Assembly: GCA_030280995.1 (NCBI GenBank)
Contig: JASXTE010000015.1
Location: 20,480,501 to 20,544,500, forward strand
Source: Hemileia vastatrix
Taxonomy: Eukaryota > Basidiomycota > Pucciniomycetes > Pucciniales > Zaghouaniaceae
Reading direction: 5' to 3'
Length of the DNA: 64,000 bases
Shown here piece after piece: positions 23,522 to 35,808 of the stretch (within the stretch, counting starts at the first letter, position 1; the number at the start of each line of letters is the position of its first letter). A model generated the notes under the pieces. It did no database searches. It was not told the origin of the DNA and saw only the letters and a program-made list of their open reading frames with translations. Both the position numbers and the translations under genes were made by a program.

Positions 23522-24642
23522 AAAATTTCTGTCCGTCGCTTCAATCAAGGCTGGTCTTGAAGAATTGAACATGAAAATAAGAGTGCAATCTTATAAGTTG
23601 AAAGTGGTGATCAGTCCAATTTTGAAAAGCAAAGTAAAAAAATCGCTACATAAGCATGAAACAGTTCATTCCTTAAGAAAAATATAAAAATGTCAAAATA
23701 TTCGGGTATTATATTTTGATTTTGATTTTTTTTAGTTTTGCAGATTTATTCAAGCAGTGTAACTTCTAGAAATTTAAAATACCAATATTTGTATGCACTT
23801 TAGTTGATTTCTAGCAATAAAAATCTCACATTAAAATATTTGCATATTGAGTAATTGTGGCCATTATTAATATTATTATTTATTTGTAGGATCGCTTGCC
23901 ATAAGGGCATGGAACTACTCTCAGCGGTTTATATCACAATGATTTATTATATACATGAGGTGAATAGACAAAGGCAGTAATAGAAAGAAAAGGAAAAAAA
24001 TAAAAGGAAGGGAAATGGGAAAAGAAAAGAAACAAAAAGATGTACTGAGGTAATAGTAATCCGGAGAGATTTTTAAGACTTAGGATTTTGCAGTACAGAT
24101 ATAAGCACTCGCTTGTATCTCGGATGAAGTTGATGATAAAGTTATTACCCGAATAGATTTTGAGTTAACAGTAAATATTAAGAAAAAAATAAATAAAGAA
24201 AAGAAAATACGTTACCTGAATAGATTGAAGAATTGATGAGAAAAAGATTCATGGTAGAGACATTATATTCTGCACCAGCGTTTCAGATCTATTCAGTTGG
24301 GTATAATGCAAAGGTTACAAGATACACAAAAGAACAATGAAAATAAAGAAAGGACAACAAACTGCACGTTTAAATTATAGTCAGAGCGCGAACTCAATAT
24401 TTAGCATAATGTACTGAGGATGCTGCTCTAGAGCAGACTGAGTCTTATTCAGAGAGGGTGGCACATACAGGTATCATAGAGACAATTGCACAATTCTTAC
24501 AAGATTAAAGTATGCAAAAGGAGAGAGGTTGTAAAGAGCCAGTGATATTTAAAGATTATTTAGATTAACAGGAGAGACAGTTGATAGTTTTGACAAAAGT
24601 AAAAAAAAGAGGGAAAACCCTGTGGTTGATGAGAAGAGTAGT
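23522..24642. other. Downstream region, no gene seen
   Basis: AT-rich, with no frame of note. The first 300 bp is probably the 3' UTR of the secreted-protein gene. 23960-24060 is purine-rich (AAAGGAAGGGAAATGGG-type). Confidence 0.5.
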
Positions 24643-25340
24643 TGTCACACAACATGTGGCACTCAAAGTAAAAGCAGCTCACTAGGTCCATGATATAGGG
24701 CATAATTTTTTGATGAATGACACAGTCTCTAGTATTAACAGAGAATTATGTGATGTTCATGACATGTGCTTTTTGCATGAGTAGATGTGTTCAACATATA
24801 GATTTATTGGGTGACTAATAAGTGAGGGTATTAGTTTATAATATGAGATTATATATAGCTGAACAATGTGCTGTCTGTTTACATCCAATCTTATATTTTA
24901 TACAACCAAAAACTCACACTTAACAATAAATTGTTTCTTGTTATTTTTTCTTATTTTTTCTGTTTATTTCTTAATTCAATATTTAACAATATTTAACTGT
25001 TATTTGCTATATCATCACTGGGGAAAGGTATTTATAGTATTAGTTATTTACATCATATAAGTACTGACACTTGTGTGCTATAGGTGATTGATAGTCTTTT
25101 CACTTAAGCTAACAGTTCATAAGGGGTTTACTCAAATTAAATATCTCATTTAACAGTCAAAAGTGATTGATAGTGTTTGCTCTTAAGCTAACAGTTCATA
25201 AGGGGTTTACTCACGTTGTAGACAATCCTATAGTACTAGCTATAAGCCTTGACCAAGGGAGTTGGAGTAAAACTGGTGAAAAAACCCCTGTCCCTTTGAG
25301 AAAAACCAGGTGAGATTAATTTGCTACAGCAATTTAGAGA
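24643..25340 (+). repeat. LTR-like sequence related to the B LTR
   Basis: The start TGTCACACAACATGTGGCAC followed by AAAAGCAGCTCA resembles the B LTR start (TGTCACGCGCCACGTGACAC, then AAAAGCAGCTCA). Further right, only the AT-rich composition and overall order recall the B LTR. The right end is undetermined: GACTGTTACA near 25350 is one candidate, but I see no matching target duplication. Confidence 0.45.
25084..25213 (+). repeat. Tandem duplication, two ~51-bp units
   Basis: Units at 25084-25134 and 25163-25213 share GTGATTGATAGT, CTTAAGCTAACAG and TTCATAAGGGGTTTACTCA with a few changes, separated by 28 bp of different sequence. They lie within or between LTR-like material. Confidence 0.7.
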
Positions 25341-26280
25341 CTGTTACAATTTCCCCTTCCAAACAACTTCTTGACTGCTTTAAAAGTCAAGACAGTAGCC
25401 AATAGCAGACCACTGAGAACCAAAGAACCAGAAAACCAGAAATGCAGAGAAATCCACACCAGAAACCAAAGACACAGTGCATTTGTTGCACAAACACAGC
25501 AAAAATACTTGATGTAAGTTGCAAAGTTACAACAGAGAAATAAGTTGCCAAAGTTAAGTTAAATGTAGAGCTAACCTCACAACAAACACTGCCAATTGTG
25601 GCCAAAAAACAGTGAAAGCTGAGTGAGAAGAAATGATATAACTACCAGATGGTTGTATGATATTTAAAGTTGCCCTAAACAGTCTACTTCAGTATTACAC
25701 ACAGACCACCCATCTAAGATCCATGAACAGCACCTAATTTGGCGCTTTTGACAGCCAAATTGATCAAAAACCCTCTAGAAATGCTCCCCAGCCTTCTATA
25801 ACTGAGGTGGGCAGACCTCCCCAAAGCCAAAAAACCACCAAAAAACATCTAATAAAGACCCAAATACTTAGAAAAATCCACCACAACTACTAAAACCCTA
25901 AAAACACAAAATTCAGCTATGATAACATTGTGAAATAAAATATAGAGCCAAATTAGCTGTAATTAATGGTACTAAGGACTTAACCCTAAGACTTAATGTT
26001 AGCCTGTAAAACACAAAAAACAAAATTGAACAGCTATCTTTTAGAAATGAAAAATGAGGAAATGACCCCTTAAAACTTGGAATATGAAAAATATCATCAA
26101 GACATCAAATATAGAGAAAATACAGGGCTATCCAATAGTATTACCCACATACCCATAGTCCCAATATTCACTGAATAAAACCAAAACAAACTTAATTCTT
26201 TGACCAATGTCAGTAAGGACATACACAAACAGCACCAAATAACCCAAAAAAGGCCACTTCCAATGTGGGAAGGCCACATC
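25220..26280 (-). repeat. Partial 3' LTR of element D (one edge only)
   Basis: On the minus strand, TGTGGCC begins at 26280 directly after the polypurine tract GGAGGGAGGA, as TGTGGTAG does at 46587 in element C. This fixes the LTR 5' edge. The opposite edge cannot be placed because D's other LTR is outside the window; the start given is only a length guess from C's 1.1-kb LTRs. Confidence 0.5.
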
Positions 26281-26300
26281 CTCCCTCCAATTGAGAATTT
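26281..26300 (-). promoter_or_regulatory. Polypurine tract of element D
   Basis: The minus strand reads CTCAATTGGAGGGAGGA then TGTGG, identical in the core to element C's tract at 46571-46586. The same bases encode NGEILNWREDV in a minus-strand frame; the C tract would encode NGDILNWREDV. Confidence 0.7.
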
Positions 26301-27070
26301 CCCCATTCTTCTTCATCAGATCCACCATGTTCAGCTTTCTTTTAAAATCTGCCTCTGACATGGGCCCTTGCCAATAATGCATTGACAACAATCTGATCTG
26401 CGTCATCACACCACCAGCTCATCCATACAGAACCTCCTGTGATGTCTGAAAATCCAGAAAGAAGACTTGCTACAGACCTGGTCCATTATCATCTGCAACA
26501 GCTTCACATCCACCTCAACCTGCTCCATCTTCCACCAGCACCAAAAAATACAGGCCATCCATCCTGATACCCAGATTAGTCAAAAAACTACACCCTTCAA
26601 AAAAGCGTGCCAACACCACTACAGCAACCAGTTCTACCATACTGGGTCCATCTGATGGTAAAAACTTTTATTGCTTCCTTCTACTTTTAAAACTGATGAC
26701 TTCTTAGCTCCTCCATCTTCTGACAGTGATGATGACAATGTAGGATCCATTGAACCACCAACACCTAACCACTTGCCCACCATTAAGGCAAAGTCTCAAA
26801 AACACTCCTCTGAACAAAAACACCTTCTACTAAGCTACTTCCAATCCACTCCTGCTAGAAATACACAGGACCTTGAGAAAAGGAAACACCTCATCCATCA
26901 GTTCAAGGCTAATGCTGAACACTTTGTTTCATCTCTTGATTCTCTTCTGCCACTTGACTATTGATTCAACTTTTGACTTAGAAATGAAAATTCTTGACCA
27001 CTCTCCAGACTTTCTGAATGTAGCCAATCATAAGGAATTCCTAAGTTTACAGTCTTTGGGGACGCATCCT

Positions 27071-27470
27071 CAGTTTTAAGTCTTGGGGAACTAACAGCCC
27101 TCATTTTATAGTCTTGGGGGACTCAAAACTCTCAGTTTATAGTCTTGGGGGACTCAAAACCTAAATCATAAAGACAGAACGAGAGATCAAACCATTCAAT
27201 ACCAAAGAAATAAACTAACATTCTGGGGTAACTGTTCTACAGAGCAGCCAGCTCAACAGGTATCCCCACACTTGCCTTTACTAAATTCAGAGACTCCCCC
27301 TTTGAATGCCCTCTGACAGAATCACACCAACACCACATTATCAGTTCTTAGTCCAGAAGGACTCAACCATCAAACCATCCTCAGTTTATAGTCTTGGGGG
27401 ATTATACCATTTTTCAGTTTAAAGTCTTGATGGACTGTCCACAGTGTTCAGTTTAAATTCTTGATGGACT
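27071..27470 (-). repeat. Array of six hairpin motifs upstream of the D antisense gene
   Basis: Minus-strand copies of the motif GTC-N6-GAC-N1-3-TAAACTG occur at 27071-27091, 27101-27122, 27133-27153, 27382-27402, 27415-27436 and 27449-27470. Spacers are unrelated. The same motif is arrayed at 45552-45919 in element C, also just upstream of its antisense gene and in the same orientation relative to the element. Stem bases GTC/GAC are largely kept while the loop varies (CCCCAA, CATCAA). Confidence 0.75.
27225..27267 (-). ncRNA. Two-stage stem-loop GGGGTA/TTACCCC, D copy near the antisense gene
   Basis: The minus strand has GGGGATACC, then GAGC-TGGCT-GCTC, then CAGTTACCCC: an outer stem and an inner 4-bp stem with a 5-nt loop. 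Copies lie at 43678-43718 (C), 60743-60785 and 61004-61045 (D). Whether it works as RNA is inference from conservation of pairing. Confidence 0.55.
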
Positions 27471-27625
27471 TGCCACACTTTCCATAAAAAGACAAAACCA
27501 ATTCCATGCACAATACCCTACAACCAACCTACGGTACTTCCACTTTCACTTCATCATCTACCCATCACTGATAAAAAATTTTCTTCTTATCTCTTTTCTC
27601 TTCATTTTTGTCTCATCAGAGATCA

Positions 27626-28708
27626 TGGCTGGATCCCCAGATTTTGACCCATCAGACCTTCCTTTCTTCACTTCTCCCAAGGACTATTGTTGCAAACAGT
27701 GCATCTACATGTGCAGAACTTGCACTTTCACTATTCCAACCCCTGAGGCCAAACTCTACAACAGGGCCTGTGATTCTTGAAACTCCTAAAAGAAAAAATG
27801 TGACAGAGACCCCAATTAAACTATAGCACTACCTTCACCTTCACATAAATACATCTCCAGATCCCTTACTAGATCCCCAGAACTTGGTCCTGCTTCTTCC
27901 TCTTTATTTTCAGCTCCATCGAGAAGATCCCAGCAATCAGTTCCCAGAACATTCTCCAAAAGGCCTGCTTTATCCTCTCAAAAAAAAGCTTTTATCTCTG
28001 AAAATTCAGCTCAAACAGCTTCCAAATCAGCTCCCAGGCTGCTAGACCGTGTTCAGGAAGCCGGCCCAACATTGGGCGGCCCGTCTGCCTCACTATGAAA
28101 CTGAGTTTAGGCTCAAAACCTTCAAATTCAGCCAGAAAACTGCCAAATTCTCTTAAAAAACACCAATAACTCCACACAACAACCTCCTAGTGCTCCCAGA
28201 GAAATGCACTCAAAATTTCCTACGTCCAAAAATACTAAAAATTCCAAAACTTCTGGAAGACCTACCAGAGGGCCCCAAGAAGACACCAGAGAACCAAACA
28301 CTGCTCCCAGACAAAAATCTCCCTCTAAACCAAGAAGAAGCAACTAGACCTCTCCTCTGCCAGACAATTACTCATCTGAAAATTTAATTTCTTCTGGAAC
28401 TTCATCCAGAAGAGACCAATCAGCTTCCAGGTCACCTTCTCCTGATCCATCCTAAAACAACCCTGGTACTCCACCAACAGCACCCAATCAAACTGAATAA
28501 AGCAAAAAAATCAACAATAACAACAAAAGTCCTACTTCTCCAACTAGGCCACAGGAACATCCTCATCCTAGTTTTTATTCTCAACACCGTTTAGAGCATG
28601 ACCAAGGGAATCTATATCTCCACCTGATTGATCCTCCTACTGCCTCCATTCAAAACCCTTCAGCAGTACAAATTCCCGCTGCTTACGAATTTGATGAGCT
28701 TCCAATCT
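27626..28708 (+). pseudogene. D antisense gene, exon 1 (six-cysteine protein), decayed
   Basis: This is the plus strand, opposite to D's gag-pol sense. From ATG at 27626 the frame gives CKQC, six residues, C, then a middle segment ending YNRAC. The next cysteine codon position is a stop and a second stop follows, then KKKC. Element C's antisense protein has the same pattern intact (CKYC...C...YNRACLSC...C). Downstream, Ser/Pro/Thr-rich sequence with nuclear-type basic patches continues in shifting frames to AYEFDELPIC. The exon ends at 28708 before GTAAGT. The 69-nt intron (matching C's 66) contains the insertion of element B. Confidence 0.65.
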
Positions 28709-28775
28709 GTAAGTACCAAATTATTTAATCAAATTTCTTTAACAGAAAACAATATCTGATCCAATTCTTTTGTTT

Positions 28776-29585
28776 TGTCACGCGCCACATGACACTCAAG
28801 ACAAAAGAAGCTCATTAAATCAATAATACAGAGGACTAAATCCATACTCAAAGCGCAGAAAGCAATTCCCCATAGCAACTGCGACTTTCCTTTGTGTACT
28901 TAATATTCAACAGCGCTAGTCTAAACCCTAAATCTAAATTAGTCAATCTCTCAATAGTGTGTCTTAGTCTTTTTCTCAATAAGTGACACACAGCACAATA
29001 TTCAATGTAATAGTACACTAAAAAGGTTTATTAAATGTCTGTGGATTATTAAAAGGGGTAATGAGCATGGACGGAATAGTTAGTGGAGGATTAAGAAGTT
29101 AATGGATGTGAGTGAGGAGGGTCCAGGTGTAACGGGTGTATTTTTAATGGTCTATGGTTTGCTGAATAGTGGATGGGTATGAGGTCAATGCGAGGAGGAG
29201 TAAAGGATATAAAAGGGGTTGAGTTCTTGGTTTGATATTCTTTAGAATTAAATTATAAAACATTTTTATAGTTAATAGTGGTAAAAGCTTTAGGTTAAAT
29301 CATTATTATTGTATCTTTCCTTATTTTCTCAATAATAATTTCTAAATCCTAAATCTTTGATTATTGAGTTTCCAAACCTTTGTGAGACTATAAGAATTTT
29401 AACATTACCTTTAAATTATATTAGAATTCTTCTCGAACATATCTCAAAGCAGTAGCTCTTCCTTTGAGTCATCTTCGAATCACTTCGTCGAACATTCCCT
29501 CTGTGCATCAAAGAAGTTCTAAACTCCTCCCTCCATCTCACTCCCAGGAACACCCTCGACCTTGTGCCTAGGTCGTCCTGTGACA
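28776..29585 (+). repeat. 5' LTR of element B
   Basis: 810 bp, TGTCACGCGCCAC...CCTGTGACA. It aligns along its full length with 58534-59342. A TTTTTAATGG-type centre and the TATAAAAGGGG-like sequence near 29208 may contain the promoter. Confidence 0.9.
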
Positions 29586-29659
29586 GTATAATTTAATTCT
29601 CCATAGTTCTCATTCTTTGCACTACTACGTCCTTTTTCAGGTTTTTCTAAATTCTTAAA

Positions 29660-30089
29660 ATGGCACCTGTTCAACGCACTCCTCCTACAGGCGCTACTAC
29701 TAGAGCTCGCACCAGAGGCAGGCCAACAGCCACACGGCCTGTTTCCCGCACTCACTCCTTGGAACCACTTGACCTAATGGAAGAGCAACATTCAGTCCAA
29801 TCTGTAGAAGACATACCACAGGATTTGATGATTCTACTGATGATGAAGAAGGAGAGGATACAATGCACGAGGCACCATCCGCCCCTGCTACTCACCCTTT
29901 TGGTCAACCTTTGGAACCTGGACCATCTAATTTGCTGGAGGACTTCATGAGACTTTTCATGAAGACCCTTTCCAATACAAAATCTTCAGAGGGATCTAAA
30001 TTCAAAACTCCTTCCATGAAATCTCCTGATAAATTTGATGGAGAACATCCAGACAGATTGCGGCCCTTCAGGCAAACCTGCAAACTCCT
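29660..30089 (+). pseudogene. B gag, N-terminal part
   Basis: It starts with MAPVQRTPPTGATTR, an Arg/Thr/Pro-rich N-terminus, then needs a frameshift near 29830-29860 to continue as the capsid segment ending in KFDGEHPDRLRPFRQTCKLL. This is the beginning of a Retrotrans_gag-type capsid domain. Element A cuts the frame at 30089. The next residues (FHNDPRTFNND) are encoded at 52163 onward, which confirms the CTCCT duplication. Confidence 0.8.
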
Positions 30090-31262
30090 TGTCAGTATAG
30101 TCTAGTATATAAGTATGATATAATAGTGTTTATTTATGGTCCTACTACTTATTGATAAATGATTTAGTGATTAAACCTCAGGGGAAGACTAATAAAATAG
30201 TTATACTCAAATAAAACTCACAATACTTGGATTTAAATGCGTGCTAGTGGTGGAAAATAGATGAATAAAATATAGTTATAGCTTATATAAAGATAATATC
30301 AATTTATAATGGCTTTATAATATATTTCTATATGTTAAAAATTGTATAGTAGTGTTTATTGGAGTTGTAGTAATTGAATGATGATAAATAACTGTAAAAA
30401 TCCCTCCTTACTTATACCCAAATCCCCTGGAGTGGACAGACGTTCAATCCAGATGATGTCACTGCTATCCCCGGAAATTACAGCACTGTGAGGGCCCATA
30501 TCCTCCCCATGGCGTCCACTTCAAGCAGTTTCAACACCCAGACCTCCAGTAAGGACCCTCTATTACTATTAATAATAACACAGATCCATACCATAAATAG
30601 AAAACCCAGATAAAAGCGGATACCATAAAGAAACAGGTAAAATAAACAGTCAAATAGAGATTTAATGAAACCAAAAGCATATAAAAGAAACAAATAAAAT
30701 TTCCAAGCCCCCAATAACATCCTTAAGCATCCACATTAACCCAGAAATATCCTTCCAACCCATAAATCTGTGAATAACCATCCAAGTAATTTTAGTTGTC
30801 CAAACTGGGTGTATGCGCCTGATATAGGTGTCTATGCTTCTGTAGGCGTTGTGAGTTCACTGATTTCGTCCATATGACCTAAAATAAGCAGAAAAACAAA
30901 GGCTATAGGCTATTAAGGGGCTAAAACCCACTTATATACCTAAATATACATAATATACTGCGTATTTCACTGAATATGAGATTTATGTATACATATAAGC
31001 TTATGTATGTCAATAATTACTTCATATCACTTAAGATAAGTATATTATGACTCCATTAACACCTTAATAAGTATTATTAGGCCATGGATAAGCTATTTAA
31101 ACTATTATAAGTTATATAATAGAATAATAATTATATATATATATAATAAAATAATATATATTATTATTTTAACATTATTTTTAAGATATAAGCTTAATTT
31201 ACTTAAGGTTATCTTATTTTAAGCATAAGAAATACTCAGTCCTAAGGATATTTAGGCTGACA
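30090..31262 (-). repeat. 3' LTR of element A
   Basis: 1173 bp, with ends TGTCAGTATAG and GGCTGACA in plus orientation. Nearly identical to 50981-52157 and to the solo copy 11603-12777. It includes the conserved block with GTCCACTTCAAGCAGTTTC near 30515 and a TATATATATA tract near 31133. Confidence 0.93.
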
Positions 31263-31285
31263 CTCCCTCACCCCAAAAAAAACAA
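31263..31285 (-). promoter_or_regulatory. Polypurine tract of element A
   Basis: The minus strand reads a T run, then GGGGTGAGGGAG directly before TGTCAGCC of the 3' LTR. Position and composition are those expected for the plus-strand primer. Confidence 0.75.
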
Positions 31286-31385
31286 TAAAAAAATGTTAAG
31301 ACTTTTTAATTAATACAAAGGAGTGAAATAATAAAAAATAAAAAAAAATAAAAAATAAAAATTTACATATACTGAATGAACAGTA

Positions 31386-34300
31386 TTATTTAGATTTAAA
31401 TTTTTTCAAGAGATTTTTAAGATCAGAGATTTCATTTTCTGGAATCCACTGGTCATATTCACTTGATTTGTTTTTAAATCTAAATAGATACTCAACTCCC
31501 TTTTCTTTAGTAAGGTGTCTCTTTTTAAGTATCTTTTCAATTTCTGCCTTTTCAAATATTTCTTCAGGTTGCTGTTTATGCCTTCCTGATCTTCTTGTAA
31601 ATAGAGCAGTATCATTAGAATGGTATGGTTTTATAAGAGAAATAGGAAATACTGGATGTTTTCTATCACATGATGCATATAGAATAACCTCAACAGCATT
31701 ATTACCAACCATCTTTTTAACTACAAATGGTCCAATGAATGGATCCTTCAATTTAACATTACCATTTAAATTGAAATGTAGTGTGGAAATAAGGACTTCA
31801 TCACCCTCTTTGAACATTTGTTCTTTATGGGCTTTATCCCATCTTTTCTTTTCATACTCAAACCCCTTATTTATACATTCTTGAGCATTTTTTCTGCATA
31901 ATTCCTGCATCTGAAGAAAAGATTTAGTACCTGGATGGATATCCAATTCAGGTAACTTATTAAGAGTTTTAGCAGGGGTATTAGGTACATAACCCAACCA
32001 TAACTCAAATGGCTTTTTGCCAGTGACAGAATGTACTGTACTTTTGTATGCAAATTCTAAACCTGGGATAAGGGTTACCCAATCATGCGTGAATTTGTCA
32101 TTGTCTTTAAAATTAAGACCAAAAGCACAGTATCTTCTTATCATATCTTCTAAGGTTTGTATCATTCTTTCTGCTAGCCCATCAGTTTGTGGATGGTGTG
32201 CTGTAGAAAGTTTTAATTTACACCCTGAAACATCCATAAGTGACGTCCAGAACTCAGAAGTAAATTTAAGATCTCTGTCAGAAACTATTGCTTTGGGGAA
32301 ACCTGCTGTATTAAACATTTGTGTCCACCATAAAAAAGCTAAGTCCTTTGCAGAAACCTCTTTGTGGGTAGGAATAAATTTACACATCTTTGTAAATCTA
32401 TCTACAATTACCCAGCAGGAGTTATAACTCTTATGCCCTGCTATTGGCAAACCTGTTACAAAGTCCATGTTAATGATTTCCCATGGAGCTTTTGGTTGCT
32501 CAATTTGTTGTAATAAACCAGCTCTTTTTCCTGTTAATCTTTTAGATTTTTGACAAGAATCACATGTTTCAACATCTTTCTGAACATCCTCAGACATTTT
32601 AATCCACCAAGCTGTGTTTTTTACTCTGGTTAATGTTTTATGGTAGTCAAAATGACCTGCTAATATATCATCATGACATATACTTAACATTAACTCCTTC
32701 ATTGAAGGGGGAATTACAATTACATTACTTAATTTTTTCCTGTAATATATAAAACCATCCTCAATGGAAAATTTTCCTTTTTCTAATGCCTCTTTATACT
32801 TAATTGGTAATGTTATTATTAAAACATTCATTGAAGCATTAGATGGATCATTTAATATTGTAGTTAATTTACTCAAGTCAGGAGCTGAATTATAATTATC
32901 AAGAATTGATTGCATAAATTCATCCTCAAGATCTACAATATAAATGCCATAAATGTTAATAATCTCTGACTCAGGAACATTAGCAGGATTATCATTATTA
33001 TTAGGCAGAGGTACTCTAGATAACAGATCCACATTAAAGTGCAAGGTTCCTGCTCTATGTGTAATAGTCATCCGGCCTCTGTATTCTTGTACAGCTAATT
33101 GCCATCTAAACATGTGTCTATTAGGAGTTTTCATGTTTAAGAGTGACTTAACTGCACTACAGTCAGTTATTAACTCAAATTTTTGGTCTTCAAGGTAATA
33201 ATGTAGCTTCTCAAGAGCCCATACTACTGCCAAACATTCAAGTTGAGTAGCACCATATTTCAATTCACCACTTCTCAGAGTACGTGAAATATAGCAGATT
33301 ACTACTTCTGACATTTTTCCTTCAATAAGTTGTTTTTGATGCAAAGCAGCACCCAGTCCAATAAAACTTGCATCTGTATATAATACAAAAGGTAATTGGA
33401 AATCTGGTAAACCCAAGATAGGAGCTGTCATTAAACATTCTTTCAACTTATCAAAAGCTTTTTGTCTTTCATTATTCCAAATGAAAGATTCTGATTTCTT
33501 TATCAGTGTGGTCAGTGGTGCAGCAATTGATTGGTAGTTTTTTATATATTGTCTATAATAACCACACATTCCAAGAAAAGATTGTACATCCTTTACATTT
33601 TGAGGAATGCCAATATTCTTTATTGCAGCCACTTTATTTTGGTCTACACATATTTGTAAGCCAGATACAATATGACCAAGCACTTTTAAAGATTCAAACC
33701 CAAATTTACATTTTTTCAATGCAAGGGTCATTTTTATTTCATTCATTTTTTGAAATACCTTCCTTAAATGGATTAAGTGTTCATCATAAGGTTTTGAGAA
33801 CACTATGATGTCTCAATGTATACCATTAACCATCCCTCAATCATTTCATTATGGAATGTTATATCCATTAACTTCTGAAATACTTATGGAGAATTTTTTG
33901 GTCCAAATGGCATTTTGACATACTTATAAATTCCCATGTGTGTTGTTATCAACAAAAAGTTCTGTGAATTCTTTTCAACAGGAATTTGATGGTACCCTTT
34001 ATTTCCATCTAGGAAACTTATATATTTAGCACCTTTAAGGGTAGCATGTATAGAGGCAATCCTTGGAAAGGGATAAATATCATCTACTGTAAATGTATTT
34101 AATGCTCTATAATCACCGCACAGTCTTGCTTTATCTTGTTCATAAGAAATTAGCACTGGTGATATTACGCAATATTTTGGTGTAGTTTCAACATTCTCAA
34201 GAATTTTCATTTGTAATAACATCTTAATATTATCCTCTATGTCTTTCCTCTTCATTGGTGAAGCAGGGTATGGTTTCTTTTTAAGACTAGCAGGAATATT

Positions 34301-34507
34301 ATCCATATCACAGGTTAAACTAATCTTCATTTCATGATCTTTTACAAGGCCAAGTTCATTTGTACCATGTGAAAAAGCCATTGGAAAAGCTTTAATTAAT
34401 TCCAAAATATTATCTTTCTCAGCTTTACTTATCTCAGTGCCAAATGATGCTTTTGAAATTTCTGTTTTCAGAAGTTCCATCTCATTAGATTGTCTTCCTT
34501 TACACGG
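31386..34507 (-). pseudogene. A pol: RT, RNase H, integrase, chromodomain-like tail (1-nt frameshift)
   Basis: Minus strand in two frames. 33884-34507 encodes the protease-RT linker and RT fingers/palm (KKKPYPASPMKRKDIE, LCGDYRALN, ISFLDGNKGYHQIPV, MPFG). 31386-33803 (805 codons) encodes the RT thumb (LKKCKFGFESLKVLGHIVS), RNase H (YTDASFIGLGAALHQ, LECLAVVWALE, ITDCSAVKSLLN), the integrase zinc finger (CHDDILAGHFD, CDSCQKSK), catalytic DDE (NMDFVTGLP, VSDRDLKF, HHPQTDGLAERM) and a tail with YLFRF and QWIPENE resembling a chromodomain. One base is missing near 33813, inside the first aspartate codon of the YIDD catalytic box, and this shifts the frame. Otherwise every motif is intact. Confidence 0.92.
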
Positions 34508-35632
34508 TGTGGTAGCCTAAAGTTTAGTATGGCACCTAAGTACGTAAATGGAGTTATTACGGCATGCAAGATTGGCGTTATTATTTTTTTTATATAAAAG
34601 GGTTTTATATAATTTATTTGAGTTTTAAATATGAAGAAATTGGTCAAGAGCGAATGCCTACACAAAAACAATTTATTTTACGGAGAAAACTTACTTTTAC
34701 GGTCTGAAACGTTTATAGGTATCAAGTCGAGTCACTCAAGAACCTTTGGAAATTTTTCCAGAAGTTTTACTATTTTTCTTATATTTTTAAATGAATTTTA
34801 AAGTTTTATAGAAATATTTACGTTTTCAGAAATTACTTAACTTTGATGAATTTTCATGGGGTAATTAGAGCTGGGCAGACTACAAAAATTAGTTTGGTAT
34901 GTAAAGGGGAAGTGGCTCTATCATGTGTAATTTTTCTAGATTTTTTATTATAGTTTTTAAGGTTCTAATTGAGTACGGAGGTCCGGATGGACTCCGTTTG
35001 GACTCCGTACGGACTCCATACGGACTCCGTACAGGCTCCGGATTGACTCTGGGAGAGCTCTGGAGGGGAAAACTTAGGCACGTGACTAGGAATACTTAAG
35101 CGCTTCTCAAACTCAAAATTGAGAGGGGAGACAGAACATACAGCCTAATCATTAACCACCACGGTCTCATTTTTTATTACTCAACAAATTAAATAAATTT
35201 GTAATACCCTTAAAACTTTATATTTTATAAATAACATTTTAGAAATACTACTCAACAATTCAAATCACACTTCATACAGGGTATCTTTAGAAAGGTCTTC
35301 ATCGCTGGGACTTGATTATTGCTGTCTCATAAAAATTCAAATTATTATAAAAACATAAAAGTCAATCTTTTCAGATCTTTCACTGGTACACCTTAATTGT
35401 TGTTATCAGTATTTCTTCCTCAACAGCCACTTTTACTTAAATCTCAATAAGCGTTAATTATTTTAGAGTTTCATTTTTTTTATCAATAAGATCCAAGTAG
35501 ACTGGTTAGAATAGTGATTTAGAATTCCCATTTTGTTATTTTATTTGGAAGGACGGGGTTTTCAGCTAAATCCACACATCTCCTCCGGATTCTGCTTACA
35601 GCAAGGGGACTGTAAGAGTTTACCTTACCATA
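34508..35632 (+). repeat. 5' LTR of element C
   Basis: 1125 bp, nearly identical to 46587-47722. It contains a short tandem array of GGACTCCGTAC-type 11-12-mers at about 34985-35040, which differs in unit number and sequence from the 3' LTR array (47050-47135) and accounts for most of the length difference. Confidence 0.93.
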
Positions 35633-35634
35633 GT

Positions 35635-35651
35635 TGGCGCCCAACGTGGGG
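35635..35651 (+). other. Primer-binding site of element C
   Basis: TGGCGCCCAACGTGGGG lies 2 nt after the LTR edge. It begins with TGG, complementary to the tRNA 3' CCA, and has the classic TGGCGCCCAACGTGGGG form known from LTR elements. I cannot assign the tRNA with certainty. Confidence 0.8.
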
Positions 35652-35808
35652 TTCGATTTCTCTAGCTTTCTTTAAAGACTTACTTGGATCAAGAACGTTA
35701 TTAGCCTGCAAGAGGCTTATTTTCTGGAACTCTAATTGGATTTTTGTTATTGGCCTGCAAGAGGCTTGTTATTTTATCGATTGTTAACGCTTTTCATTAC
35801 TTATTGGG

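Noticed and set aside
25387..26306. Hydrophobic minus-strand frames resembling membrane proteins
   Set aside because: They lie in LTR-like sequence at the D 3' edge. Hydrophobicity follows from T-rich composition and no gene structure is visible.
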